From NCBI GenBank assembly GCA_947466075.1, contig CANIBP010000038.1:1-63569 (forward strand): a stretch of DNA of 63,569 nt, written 5' to 3'. The position numbers and the translations under genes are program-made. Below the pieces are notes generated by a model that saw only the letters and a program-made list of their open reading frames with translations, was not told where the DNA came from and did no database searches. Positions within the stretch are counted from its first letter, which is position 1. Each line of letters starts with the position of its first letter. Below, piece after piece: positions 1 to 7,239 of the stretch. The DNA is from Verrucomicrobiaceae bacterium (GTDB taxonomy: Bacteria > Verrucomicrobiota > Verrucomicrobiia > Verrucomicrobiales > Verrucomicrobiaceae).

Positions 1-52
1 GGCTCACTCCCTCAACCAATACCCGGCGTCGTATCTCGTTCCATTGCTCCAT
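1..52 (-). CDS. istA: IS21-like transposase IstA, N-terminal fragment (cut by window edge)
   Basis: Only the first 17 residues are present, beginning MEQWNEIRRRVLVEGVS. This is the characteristic start of the helix-turn-helix DNA-binding domain of IstA transposases common in planctomycetes and verrucomicrobia. A strong Shine-Dalgarno (AGGAGG) lies at 65-70 on the minus strand. It touches an earlier ATG at 64, which is too close to be used, and stands 12 bases before the ATG at 52, which I chose. IstA is the DDE-type recombinase that moves the element together with the ATPase IstB. The rest of both genes lies outside the window. Confidence 0.7.
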   Translation of the reverse strand, partial: MEQWNEIRRRVLVEGVS

Positions 53-137
53 ATTCGTGAACATCCTCCTGGTTAAACCAGAGGTGCTGCACTTTTAAAC
101 CACCACGCCACCCGGCGCACCCGCCGCACTTTTTAAC
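1..137 (-). mobile_element. IS21-family insertion sequence, one end only
   Basis: This is the left end of an IS21-type element that runs off the window. It contains the start of an istA-like transposase pointing out of the window. Behind it lie two direct copies of a short motif, GCACTTTTAAAC at 89-100 and GCACTTTTTAAC at 126-137. Repeated short motifs at the termini are a known trait of IS21 elements. Host sequence coding for an exosortase begins within a few bases of the second copy, so the junction lies at about 137-150. The exact terminal base and the target duplication cannot be fixed because the other end is missing. Confidence 0.75.
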
Positions 138-141
138 CGCG

Positions 142-525
142 TTTTATAGCTTTGATGTTCTGCGTGAGGGAGTACAAGTCATCGTGGCAGGACAAAGCAT
201 CGACGTGGAGCCTGCTTGTGCGGGTTTGCACTCCCTGCATGCCATGCTGGTGGCCGGTTCGGCCCTGGGATGGCTGCATCTCGGTTCCACACGCGCATTG
301 GCGCTTTGGACCATGGCGCTGCCCTGCATCGCTTGGCTCACGAACACGCTTCGTATCTGCCTGATCAGCGCCTACGGGCTGCATACTTCCCCCGAGGCCG
401 CACGCGGCACCATTCACGAGATGGGCGGCTGGTTGGTGATCATGCTCATGTTCATGCTCTGCAGCACTATCCTCACGCGACTGTCCCAGGGATCTCACAT
501 GCAGTCGAAACGCATCCACGCATGA
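142..525 (+). pseudogene. exosortase, 5'-truncated by an IS21 element
   Basis: Exosortases are multi-pass inner-membrane cysteine proteases that cleave PEP-CTERM-type sorting signals and often sit in exopolysaccharide loci. The C-terminal half is present in frame 1 and carries the catalytic set in order: Cys in EPACAGLHSLHAM, Arg in NTLRICLI, and His in GTIHEMGGWL, within hydrophobic segments. The frame stays open back to about 142 and then enters the IS21 end, so the N-terminal membrane helices are gone. Initiation could only come from an internal GTG at 184. The stop overlaps the next ATG by four bases (ATGA), so it was the first gene of an operon. I expect it to be inactive. Confidence 0.8.
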
Positions 526-984
526 ATCAGCAGCGCTCCCATCTCCTGCTGACGCTCGGCGTTTTGGGTTATACGACCTGGAATGTGCAGGAACTGGTCG
601 CCACCTGGTTCAACTCTCCCTACAACTATCTCAGCTGGCTGGCCTTCATTCTTTGGCTCGGCGCTCCTTTGCTCGGTGGCTCGATGAAGCTCGATGAAGC
701 TCGATGGCAATCTGCGCTGGCTTGCTGCTGCGCTGTGGGTGTCTGCCATCGGCCTCCTGGCAGACATGCGTGTGCTTCACGGCTTGGCCTTGACACTAGC
801 GATTGCATCCCTTGTCAATCCGGGTCGCTTGCGTTGGGCGTGGGGATGGGGTTTCTTGAGCTGGACGCCAGCGTTTGGCTGGCTGCTGCTCGATCTGCCC
901 GCCAGCATCGTCGTGGGAGTGCGGCTTGCCGTCGCTTTGACCTCATGGAGTCCTTGGATCGTTTGGAACCGTCGCATCGCATGA
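522..984 (+). pseudogene. exosortase-locus membrane protein, frameshifted by a 10-bp tandem duplication
   Basis: The start ATG (522) overlaps the exosortase stop, and the last codon overlaps the epsI-like start at 981 (ATGA), so this is the second gene of the operon. The reading frame begins MNQQRSHLLLTLGVLGYTTW and has hydrophobic segments, but it breaks at 681-700, where the unit TCGATGAAGC occurs twice in a row followed by TCGATGG. Removing one unit joins the upstream frame to the downstream frame (694-984) and gives a continuous protein of about 150 residues with several membrane helices, ending WIVWNRRIA. I do not recognise the family by name; membrane proteins of this size are common in exosortase loci. 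Confidence 0.75.
681..700. repeat. 10-bp perfect tandem duplication causing a frameshift
   Basis: Two adjacent copies of TCGATGAAGC (681-690 and 691-700) are followed by a partial third copy, TCGATGG. The 10-base unit is not a multiple of three, so the duplication shifts the frame of the membrane-protein gene at 522-984. The frames align perfectly if one copy is removed. Confidence 0.9.
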
Positions 985-1574
985 AGAAAACATTCGGACT
1001 CATCGTGCTGTGGATGGTGCTGCTGGCTTCCTTCGGTTACAGCCTTGCCACGAAGTACGGCACGCTGCCAGATGCCAGCGTGCGTCTGGCCGCAATCCCC
1101 ACCATCCTCGCGAACTTCAGCAGCCGCGATGTACCGCTGACAGCCGTTGAAGTCGAAGTCTATGGCAGCATCCACGTGCTGAAGCGGATCTGCGTGCTCG
1201 GCGGGCAGCAGGCCCAATTGCTTTGTCTCGATGGCACACGTGATCGCCATGCAGTGCATGATCCACGGCTGTGCTTTCGCGGCGCAGGCTGGGAGATCCT
1301 GCAAGATGAACCGATGCCGCATCCTGCCGGCGGCGAGGTTCGACGGTTACGACTGCGCAAGGCAGGACACGAAGTCGAAACCCTCTACTGGTGGTCCACT
1401 TTGCACGAACGGCACGGTTCGCCTGGCCGCTACTGGCTGCAAACCGCCTTGCGCAGGATCACGCGTGGCTTGTCAGGCGATGAGCCCGTGCTCGTGCTGC
1501 TGCAACCCCTGCACGCAGAACGCCTCGTCTGGTCCACCTGGATCGCTCCCCATTCTCCTCTTCACTCCTTATGA
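981..1574 (+). CDS. EpsI-like exosortase-associated protein (DUF3485)
   Basis: This 197-residue protein has one N-terminal membrane anchor (about residues 4-22) and an extracytoplasmic domain. The segment HDPRLCFRGAGWEIL matches the conserved His-x-Pro-x-x-Cys...Gly-Trp signature of EpsI domains, which are found fused to or next to exosortases in exopolysaccharide loci. The ATG at 981 overlaps the stop of the previous frame, and its own stop overlaps the glycosyltransferase start at 1571, so translational coupling is likely. The gene is intact although both upstream partners are broken, which suggests the locus decayed recently. Its exact biochemical role is not established for the family. 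Confidence 0.75.
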   Translation: MKKTFGLIVLWMVLLASFGYSLATKYGTLPDASVRLAAIPTILANFSSRDVPLTAVEVEVYGSIHVLKRICVLGGQQAQLLCLDGTRDRHAVHDPRLCFRGAGWEILQDEPMPHPAGGEVRRLRLRKAGHEVETLYWWSTLHERHGSPGRYWLQTALRRITRGLSGDEPVLVLLQPLHAERLVWSTWIAPHSPLHSL

Positions 1575-2344
1575 AAACACCGACCCTTGGTTGCCTCATT
1601 CGCTTCAAAAACTCCGCCACCACTCTGCCTCGTGTGTTGGAACGCCTACGTGCGCAGACACAGCCACCTGATGTCATCCTCGGTGTCGATACCGGGAGCA
1701 CCGACGGCTCTGCCGATCTAATCAAAGCCGCTGGCGGTCAGGTTATCCGCTGGGATCAGCCTTACCATCATTCCAAGGTGCTGAACTTCGGCATGGAACA
1801 CTTGACGACCGATCTCGCTCTCATCCTCAGCTCACATACAACCCTCGAAGATGACGATGCTCTGGATCGAATGGTCGCTGCGCTTGAAGAACCCCGCACT
1901 GCCTGTGTCAGTCTCAAGTGGGACACAGATCCCTTCTACAGCGATGCCATCGAATGGCGCGAACTCAGCGCCAAGGGGCTCAAATTCGGCTCCATCTACA
2001 GCAACAGCATGGGAATGATCCGCCGCAGCCTTTGGGAGAGTCACCCCTTCGATGAAACCCTCGACACCGCCGAAGACTACGCCTGGGCCATCCACCAGCT
2101 CGATCTCGGCCACATCAGCCGCCGTCTAGCCCTACCCTTTCGCTACAGCCGAAGCGGCCACAACCGCGACTTCGAATTTGCACAAATCGTATTCCGCCTT
2201 GCTCAAAAACATCGCCTAAAAGTCACCTGGCTAGGCCTCCGTGCGACTTTCAAAGCATGGTTCAAAGCCCTCTTCCAGCAAGATTCTGCATCCACTCTCC
2301 ACCGCGCCCGCCTGCTCGCTTTTTGTCGGGTTGGTCTGACTTAG
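1571..2344 (+). CDS. family 2 glycosyltransferase
   Basis: This is a 257-residue soluble GT-A glycosyltransferase. The N-terminus (PTLGCLIRFKNSATTLPRVL) is the usual GT2 beginning. GVDTGSTDGSADLI is the nucleotide-binding loop. An acidic pair in TAEDYAWAI (near residue 167) matches the catalytic-base region. The family's DxD is not obvious; the corresponding stretch reads LSSHTTLEDDDA. It is translationally coupled to the epsI-like gene through a four-base overlap, so it probably adds a sugar to the exopolysaccharide or glycan made by this locus. The acceptor and donor cannot be read from the sequence. Confidence 0.8.
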   Translation: MKTPTLGCLIRFKNSATTLPRVLERLRAQTQPPDVILGVDTGSTDGSADLIKAAGGQVIRWDQPYHHSKVLNFGMEHLTTDLALILSSHTTLEDDDALDRMVAALEEPRTACVSLKWDTDPFYSDAIEWRELSAKGLKFGSIYSNSMGMIRRSLWESHPFDETLDTAEDYAWAIHQLDLGHISRRLALPFRYSRSGHNRDFEFAQIVFRLAQKHRLKVTWLGLRATFKAWFKALFQQDSASTLHRARLLAFCRVGLT

Positions 2345-2656
2345 CTGAAAAAAGTATCTCCATACCGTGCCCGATGCTCGGAAAGCCTCTCTGGGTATCT
2401 ACCCGACGGCGCTCGAACTGGTGCGGTAAGGTTTGCGCTGCAGGAACGAGGCAGGAGACGCTTCGTGACAAAGCATGAACATGAAAGGGGGCGGGAGTCG
2501 ATTCCTGAGAGCAGGCAGGAGGCTGGATGCTGGAGAAGAGGAGCGGTCATTTGGCGTTGCGTGTCTACCAACCTGATAATGATGGAAAAGACCTGCTGTT
2601 TGGTTAATCTATTGACGGCCTTTCCAACCCTCCCAGCGTTCCTCTTTGAACCAACC
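2345..2656. other. intergenic stretch with no recognisable gene
   Basis: Frames on both strands give only arginine- or serine-rich translations without homology I recognise. The only signal I can support is a promoter-like pair near 2551-2580 for the desaturase gene. No tRNA-like fold or riboswitch was recognised. Confidence 0.6.
2551..2580 (+). promoter_or_regulatory. candidate sigma-70-type promoter of the desaturase gene
   Basis: TTGGCG (2551-2556) and GATAAT (2575-2580) are separated by 18 bases. Transcription would begin near 2587 and leave a leader of about 70 bases before the ATG at 2657. The -35 box matches the consensus at four of six positions and the -10 box at five of six. Confidence 0.4.
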
Positions 2657-3742
2657 ATGAATAACGAAGCCTCTCTTTTGACTCCTCCTTTGCCATTTCC
2701 TTCCGTCACGGAATGGAAAGCCATTATCGCTGAGTTTCAAAAGCCTTCCATGAATCGGGCAGTTTGGCAGTTGGTCAATACGCTCGTGCCTTTCGTTGCA
2801 CTGTGGTTAGGTATTTATTTCGCTTTTAGCGTTTCCTGGTGGCTGGTGGTAGGACTCGCAGTGCTGGCGGGGGCACTGGTGGTGCGTGTGTTCATCATCT
2901 TTCATGACTGCGGCCATGGTTCGTTTTTTAAATCACGTCTGGCCAATGACATCATCGGCTTCATCACCGGGATGCTGACCTTCACCCCCTACTACCAGTG
3001 GCGCTGGGAGCACTCGTTGCATCACGCCACGACGGGCGACCTTGATCGCCGTGGCATTGGCGATGTGTGGACGATGACGATCCAGGAGTACATCGAATCC
3101 TCACGCTGGAAACGCTTCGCCTACAAACTCGCGCGCAATCCCGTGGTGTTGTTTGTCATTGCTCCCTTTGTTCTCTTCGTGGTCATACAGCGCATTCCCA
3201 ACCGACGGGGTGACAGTCGTGAAAAGTGGTCTGTCTGGTACATGAACCTTGCTCTGCTGGGCATGGTGCTGGGGATGTCGTGGATCTTCGGGCCGCTGCA
3301 CTATCTCATCGTTCAATCCATCATCACCGGTGTGGCCGGCATCTCAGGAGTCTGGCTGTTCTACATCCAGCATCAGTTTGAAGACGCCTACTGGGAGCGG
3401 CATGATGAATGGGATTACACCGCCGCCGCACTACAAGGCTCCTCCTACTACAAGCTGCCACGTGTGCTCCAATGGTTCTCAGGCAACATTGGCTTCCACC
3501 ACATTCATCATCTCAGCTCACGCATTCCGAACTACCACTTGGAGCGCTGCCATAACTCCCATCCCATCTTCCAGCAGGTCAAACCCATCACCATTCGGGT
3601 GAGTCTCAAATCACTGGCATTCCGCCTGTGGGATGAGCAGCACAAGAAGCTTGTGGGTTATCGCCGCATGCGGGAAGTGCGCCGTGCCAAGGCGGCACAG
3701 AGTCGGGATCGTGAAGTCGGGAATGACCATGTCGTGAAGTAG
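2657..3742 (+). CDS. membrane fatty-acid desaturase
   Basis: This 361-residue integral-membrane diiron desaturase has the three histidine clusters in canonical order: HDCGH at 83-87, HSLHH at 119-123 and HHIHH at 281-285. Hydrophobic helices precede and separate them. The pattern and length fit the delta-12/omega-6 (DesA-like) group acting on membrane acyl lipids, where it introduces a double bond using oxygen and reducing equivalents. The frame is open further upstream, but MNNEASLLTPPLPFPSV is the first stretch that looks like a desaturase N-terminus. No good Shine-Dalgarno precedes it. It is a single gene, flanked on the 3' side by a convergent gene. Regiospecificity is an inference. Confidence 0.85.
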   Translation: MNNEASLLTPPLPFPSVTEWKAIIAEFQKPSMNRAVWQLVNTLVPFVALWLGIYFAFSVSWWLVVGLAVLAGALVVRVFIIFHDCGHGSFFKSRLANDIIGFITGMLTFTPYYQWRWEHSLHHATTGDLDRRGIGDVWTMTIQEYIESSRWKRFAYKLARNPVVLFVIAPFVLFVVIQRIPNRRGDSREKWSVWYMNLALLGMVLGMSWIFGPLHYLIVQSIITGVAGISGVWLFYIQHQFEDAYWERHDEWDYTAAALQGSSYYKLPRVLQWFSGNIGFHHIHHLSSRIPNYHLERCHNSHPIFQQVKPITIRVSLKSLAFRLWDEQHKKLVGYRRMREVRRAKAAQSRDREVGNDHVVK

Positions 3743-3765
3743 TCGTTTTCTTCACGCTCAAGGCT

Positions 3766-4326
3766 TCACATTAAGCTCAGCAGTGCCTCACGCACCTGAG
3801 CCTGCCATTTGCCGAGGTAGGAGAGTCGCGCTTGGAGGATTTGCAGCTCGGCTAAGGCGTCGGTGTCGCCGGAGTTAAGGTGAGCGTCGAAGGTGGGCAA
3901 AGTTTCGAGCAAAGCGCTTCTTTCGGCATCGAGGGTGGTGCCGAGTGCTTCCACCTGCTCGCGCAGGTGCATTTCCTCGGGGGCAAGTAAGGCTTTGGCC
4001 AGGGCAGAACTGGCGGCCTGTCGGCGTTTGAGGAAGGCGGCGATGTTTTGCAGCACGGGACCGAGTTGGCCGAAGAGAGCCATCATTGCATGGTCGATAG
4101 GCACAGCGCGCCAGGGGACTTGATGGAGCTCCAGCAGATGTTTGAGGCGCTTCTCAGGCGTTTGCAGTGTTTCGTAAGCGGCGTTGATTTCAGCAGAGCG
4201 GGTGGCATCGCCACCGGGCTGGTCGGGATGCGCACTGCGACTGGCGGCAAGCCAAGCCTGCTTTAGGGCTTCAGCATCGAGCGCGGCCACACGCGGCAGA
4301 CCGAGGAGGGCGAAGGCGTTCGACAT
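3766..4326 (-). CDS. hscB: Fe-S cluster co-chaperone HscB-like J-domain protein
   Basis: This 186-residue protein has an N-terminal J domain carrying the HPD tripeptide at residues 33-35 and a C-terminal three-helix domain, the layout of HscB, which hands the scaffold-bound Fe-S cluster to the Hsp70 HscA. The length is close to that of the E. coli protein (171). It lies six bases downstream of an A-type Fe-S carrier gene on the same strand, which supports the HscB reading over a general DnaJ-like protein. No hscA or iscU is in the window, so the Isc genes are not all together. Confidence 0.8.
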   Translation of the reverse strand: MSNAFALLGLPRVAALDAEALKQAWLAASRSAHPDQPGGDATRSAEINAAYETLQTPEKRLKHLLELHQVPWRAVPIDHAMMALFGQLGPVLQNIAAFLKRRQAASSALAKALLAPEEMHLREQVEALGTTLDAERSALLETLPTFDAHLNSGDTDALAELQILQARLSYLGKWQAQVREALLSLM

Positions 4327-4332
4327 CTTGGA

Positions 4333-4701
4333 TCAGGCGGAGAAGCTTTCGCCGCAGGAGCAAGTGACGACGGCGTTGGGGTTCTTCACCTTGAAGCCGC
4401 CGCTCTGCATGTCGTCACTGTAATCCAGCTCGGAGCCGGAGACGAACAGGGCGCTCTTCGGGTCAATGACGACGCGCACGTCGCTAGAGGTGACCATGAT
4501 ATCGCGGTTGGCGGGGCCATCGACAAGATCCATCTTGTATTGCAACCCAGAGCAACCACCGCCGACGACAGCGACACGCAGTGCCCCATTTTCCGCCCGA
4601 CCTTGCTTCTTGAGCAGGCCGAGGAGGCGGTTCGCGGCGTTGGGCAGCACCTTGATGAGTTTTTCGTTGCCGATTTTGAAGCTAGGGGCGGTTGCAGTCA
4701 T
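4333..4701 (-). CDS. A-type iron-sulfur carrier (HesB/IscA/ErpA family)
   Basis: This 122-residue protein has the three conserved cysteines of A-type carriers: Cys50 in GGGCSGLQY, and Cys114 and Cys116 in TCSCGESFSA at the C-terminus. The family binds iron or a [2Fe-2S]/[4Fe-4S] cluster and delivers it to apo-proteins. The frame extends upstream, but the ATG at 4701 gives the standard length and a plausible N-terminus (MTATAPSFKIGNEKLIK). It is the first gene of a two-gene operon with hscB. Whether it is closer to IscA or ErpA cannot be told by eye. Confidence 0.85.
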   Translation of the reverse strand: MTATAPSFKIGNEKLIKVLPNAANRLLGLLKKQGRAENGALRVAVVGGGCSGLQYKMDLVDGPANRDIMVTSSDVRVVIDPKSALFVSGSELDYSDDMQSGGFKVKNPNAVVTCSCGESFSA

Positions 4702-4842
4702 GGGCAGGGAAGCAATAGCGCAGAAAGGGAATCTTGAACATGGAACATTGGTCGGATGGGCGGCCTTTTTTGGCAACGGCGTGGAATATGCTTGCCTAGC
4801 CAGCCGTTTTTTGAGACGAAAGAGCAACACCCCTATTTTCTC

Positions 4843-5163
4843 ATGAGCGATTCCGAGGTTTTACCTCTTCCCCTACAACTCTTCACCCTGAAAGACGGCC
4901 AAGTGGCCAGTGACAGCGGTCAGGAGGCCGTGAACAACTACGCTGCCGACTTCCAAGGGCTGCGGCACTTTGGTCTAAAGATCGGCGAGTGTCTCGAACT
5001 AGGGCCGCCATGGTGTGGCACGCTGCAGGAGGTGGATTTCACCCTGAACTTCGCCTATTTCGACGCAGGCACCGATGCGCAAGATCCCGGCGCAGGTGCC
5101 CTCATCGGCGAGCGCATCGCGTTGTTCGAATTGCTCACACGCGTCAACTCAATGGAGGCATAA
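4843..5163 (+). CDS. small hypothetical protein upstream of a second unknown gene
   Basis: This 106-residue acidic soluble protein (start MSDSEVLPLPLQLFTLKDGQ) contains no signal peptide, membrane helix or motif that I recognise. It is followed after four bases by the gene at 5168, so the two are probably one transcriptional unit. It runs divergently from the Fe-S genes, with about 140 bases between the starts. The frame is open upstream to 4756, but ATG 4843 avoids the region facing the divergent gene. Confidence 0.6.
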   Translation: MSDSEVLPLPLQLFTLKDGQVASDSGQEAVNNYAADFQGLRHFGLKIGECLELGPPWCGTLQEVDFTLNFAYFDAGTDAQDPGAGALIGERIALFELLTRVNSMEA

Positions 5164-5167
5164 TCTT

Positions 5168-5650
5168 ATGGCTGCATCCATCACTCCATCCCTCCGCTCC
5201 GCCCTCGAACGTCTGAAGCACGCCGGTTCGGTCAACGGCATGCTGCTCTGCTGGCGCCGCCAGATCCTCATCAATCTGCTACCCTTTGAAGAATTCCGCT
5301 GTGAGCGCCTGCTACAATCGGTGCATGATGCGCGAGCACATTTCGCCAGCGGCGGCGACCGTGATGTGGCGACCTTCTGGTTCGGCTACGAGGGCGTGTT
5401 TGTGCTGGCTTTGTTTCAAGGTGAGTGCCTGCTGATTACGCTGCATACGCATGCGTCGGAGGTGGATTTTTTGCGCCGTGTGGGTCTGACTTTCCTGGAT
5501 GACACACAACTCCTGGTGCAGGCACTTTTGCAACCGTCTCCCGATGATGAAACGAGTCGTGATGAAACGCAGCCACTGGGTGAACCCGGTGTGGATGGTC
5601 TGCCGCCACAATCATCCGGGCTGACGAAGGTCATTCCGCGTCATGCCTGA
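5168..5650 (+). CDS. hypothetical protein, possibly roadblock/LC7-like
   Basis: This is a 160-residue soluble protein. Residues of about 8-120 alternate helices and strands: a start like SALERLKHAGSVNGMLLCWR, a middle DVATFWFGYEGVFVLALFQG, then a strand ECLLITLHTH. The order resembles roadblock/LC7 domains, which are small GTPase regulators or scaffold modules, but this is a fold-level impression only. The C-terminal 40 residues are polar and probably disordered. It is coupled to the unknown gene at 4843 (gap of four bases), and its end lies in front of the oxidoreductase start. Confidence 0.5.
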   Translation: MAASITPSLRSALERLKHAGSVNGMLLCWRRQILINLLPFEEFRCERLLQSVHDARAHFASGGDRDVATFWFGYEGVFVLALFQGECLLITLHTHASEVDFLRRVGLTFLDDTQLLVQALLQPSPDDETSRDETQPLGEPGVDGLPPQSSGLTKVIPRHA

Positions 5651-5759
5651 CGCGACGCGTCCGCACCGTCGTCTTTTCTCAATCCGCCCTTTCGTTGAAA
5701 GGTTTGCCACGATCGTGGCGAAATTTCAGGGCACTTTGACTCCCAAACACACCGAACTC

Positions 5760-7154
5760 ATGTCTGATCCCGCCGTATCCGCATTCTCCCGCCGTCGTTT
5801 CATCAATGCCAGTGGCGGAGCTATCCTCACTCCTGCCATTCTCACCGCTACCGGCACCCTGCATGCTCAGCAGAAAGCAGACTCGAATGAGACGCTGAAG
5901 ATCGGCCTCATCGGCTGTGGCGGACGCGGCACCGGCGCGGCTGCTCAGGCTCTTGGAGCGGACTACAATTCAAAGATCGTCGCCATGGCAGATGCGTTCG
6001 ATACCCAGATCGAGAGCAGCATCAAGAACCTCTCAACTCAGTTTCCGGATCGGGTCGATGTGAAGCCAGATAAAAAATTCACGGGCCTCGACGCTTATCA
6101 GAAGCTCATTGATTGTGGCGTGGATGTCGTACTGCTAGCCACACCGCCAGGATTCCGTCCGCTGCACCTCACCGCAGCGGTTGAAGCCGGTAAGCATATC
6201 TTCTGCGAGAAGCCGATGGCCGTGGATGCCGCCGGATATCGCGTCGCGCAGGCGGCAGTCGAAAAAGCGAAACAAAAGAAACTCAACCTCGTGGCGGGTT
6301 TCTGCTGGCGGTATTCCACCAGCCGCATCGAGTGCTACAAACGCCTTCATGATGGACAGATCGGCGACATCACCGGCATACTGGCTACCTATTATGCCGG
6401 CCCCGTGAAACCCATGCCGCCAGCCTCGGGCCGTCCAGCAGGAATGGGCGATGTCGAGTGGCAAGTGCGCAACTGGTACAATTTCTCTTGGTTAAGCGGC
6501 GACAGCATCGTTGAGCAAGCCGTGCATAGTCTCGACAAAATTTGCTGGGCCATGAAGGATCAGCCGCCGGTAAGCGCCATGGGCACCGGTGGCCGCCAGA
6601 TCAAGGCCGAAGATGGCAACATCTTCGACCACTTCCACGTCGCCTATGAATGGGATGGTGGCCTTTTGTGCCACCTCACCAACCGCCAGATCACCGGCTG
6701 CCACAATGAGGTTTTTGACAGCATTCAGGGCACCAAGGGCCGACTCGTTATCGGCAAAGGTCCCGCGCCTTTCATTGACGGCGAGAAACGCTGGCGCTGG
6801 CGTGGTGAGGAAAAAAACATGTACGACCTCGAGCATCAGGCGCTCTTCAACGCCATCCGTAAAGGCGAGGTCATCAATGATGGTGATCGTATGATGAGTT
6901 CCACACTCATCGCCATCATGGGCCGTGAAGCAGCCTACACGGGTCAAAAAATTCTCTGGAAGGACGACGCACCTCCGGCTCCGCCGCCTGCCGCTGAAGC
7001 TAAGGAGAAGGAAGCCAAGAAGGCCAAGACTCCCGAGCGAGTCGCTTTAGCCATCTTGTCCTCCAAACAGGACCTTGCACCAGACAACCTCCAATATGGC
7101 GACAAGTTTGAGCCAAGTCCGATGCCAATTCCAGGCATGACCAAGTTTGCATGA
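5760..7154 (+). CDS. Tat-exported Gfo/Idh/MocA-family oxidoreductase
   Basis: This 464-residue protein has a twin-arginine signal, SRRRFINASGGAIL, at residues of about 9-22. A Rossmann NAD(P)-binding motif follows (IGLIGCGGRGTGAAAQAL), then the EKP motif in GKHIFCEKPMAVD and a C-terminal Gfo/Idh alpha/beta domain. Exported members with this layout are abundant in Verrucomicrobia and Planctomycetes and are thought to act on sugars or sugar acids with a tightly bound cofactor. An alanine/lysine/proline-rich linker lies near residues 402-425. The frame is open to 5643, but ATG 5760 places the Tat motif correctly. It converges with the DUF1501 gene and ends before a strong hairpin at 7179. Confidence 0.85.
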   Translation: MSDPAVSAFSRRRFINASGGAILTPAILTATGTLHAQQKADSNETLKIGLIGCGGRGTGAAAQALGADYNSKIVAMADAFDTQIESSIKNLSTQFPDRVDVKPDKKFTGLDAYQKLIDCGVDVVLLATPPGFRPLHLTAAVEAGKHIFCEKPMAVDAAGYRVAQAAVEKAKQKKLNLVAGFCWRYSTSRIECYKRLHDGQIGDITGILATYYAGPVKPMPPASGRPAGMGDVEWQVRNWYNFSWLSGDSIVEQAVHSLDKICWAMKDQPPVSAMGTGGRQIKAEDGNIFDHFHVAYEWDGGLLCHLTNRQITGCHNEVFDSIQGTKGRLVIGKGPAPFIDGEKRWRWRGEEKNMYDLEHQALFNAIRKGEVINDGDRMMSSTLIAIMGREAAYTGQKILWKDDAPPAPPPAAEAKEKEAKKAKTPERVALAILSSKQDLAPDNLQYGDKFEPSPMPIPGMTKFA

Positions 7155-7178
7155 TCCGAACCTGCCTCTCGGCCTCAT

Positions 7179-7215
7179 TCATGCCAATGCTCGACTACAT
7201 CGAGCATTGGCATGA
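7179..7215. terminator. perfect 16-bp hairpin between convergent genes
   Basis: The arms 7179-7194 and 7200-7215 are perfectly complementary (core CCAATGCTCGA / TCGAGCATTGG) with a five-base loop, CTACA. It sits between the stops of two convergent genes, so it may end transcription from both sides. No U-tract follows on either strand, so classic intrinsic termination is uncertain; it may instead be a mobile hairpin repeat. Confidence 0.6.
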
Positions 7216-7239
7216 GCAGATTAAGCATAACTCAGGCAA

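Noticed and set aside
216..1574. A 452-residue open frame covering the exosortase locus
   Set aside because: It reads the exosortase fragment and the second gene's 3' half in the wrong frame. Only its parts 522 to about 700 and 981-1574 match real genes.
2341..2724. A 127-residue minus-strand frame in the gap before the desaturase
   Set aside because: It runs into the desaturase gene, has Ser/Arg-rich composition and no motif; a promoter for the desaturase fits the gap better.
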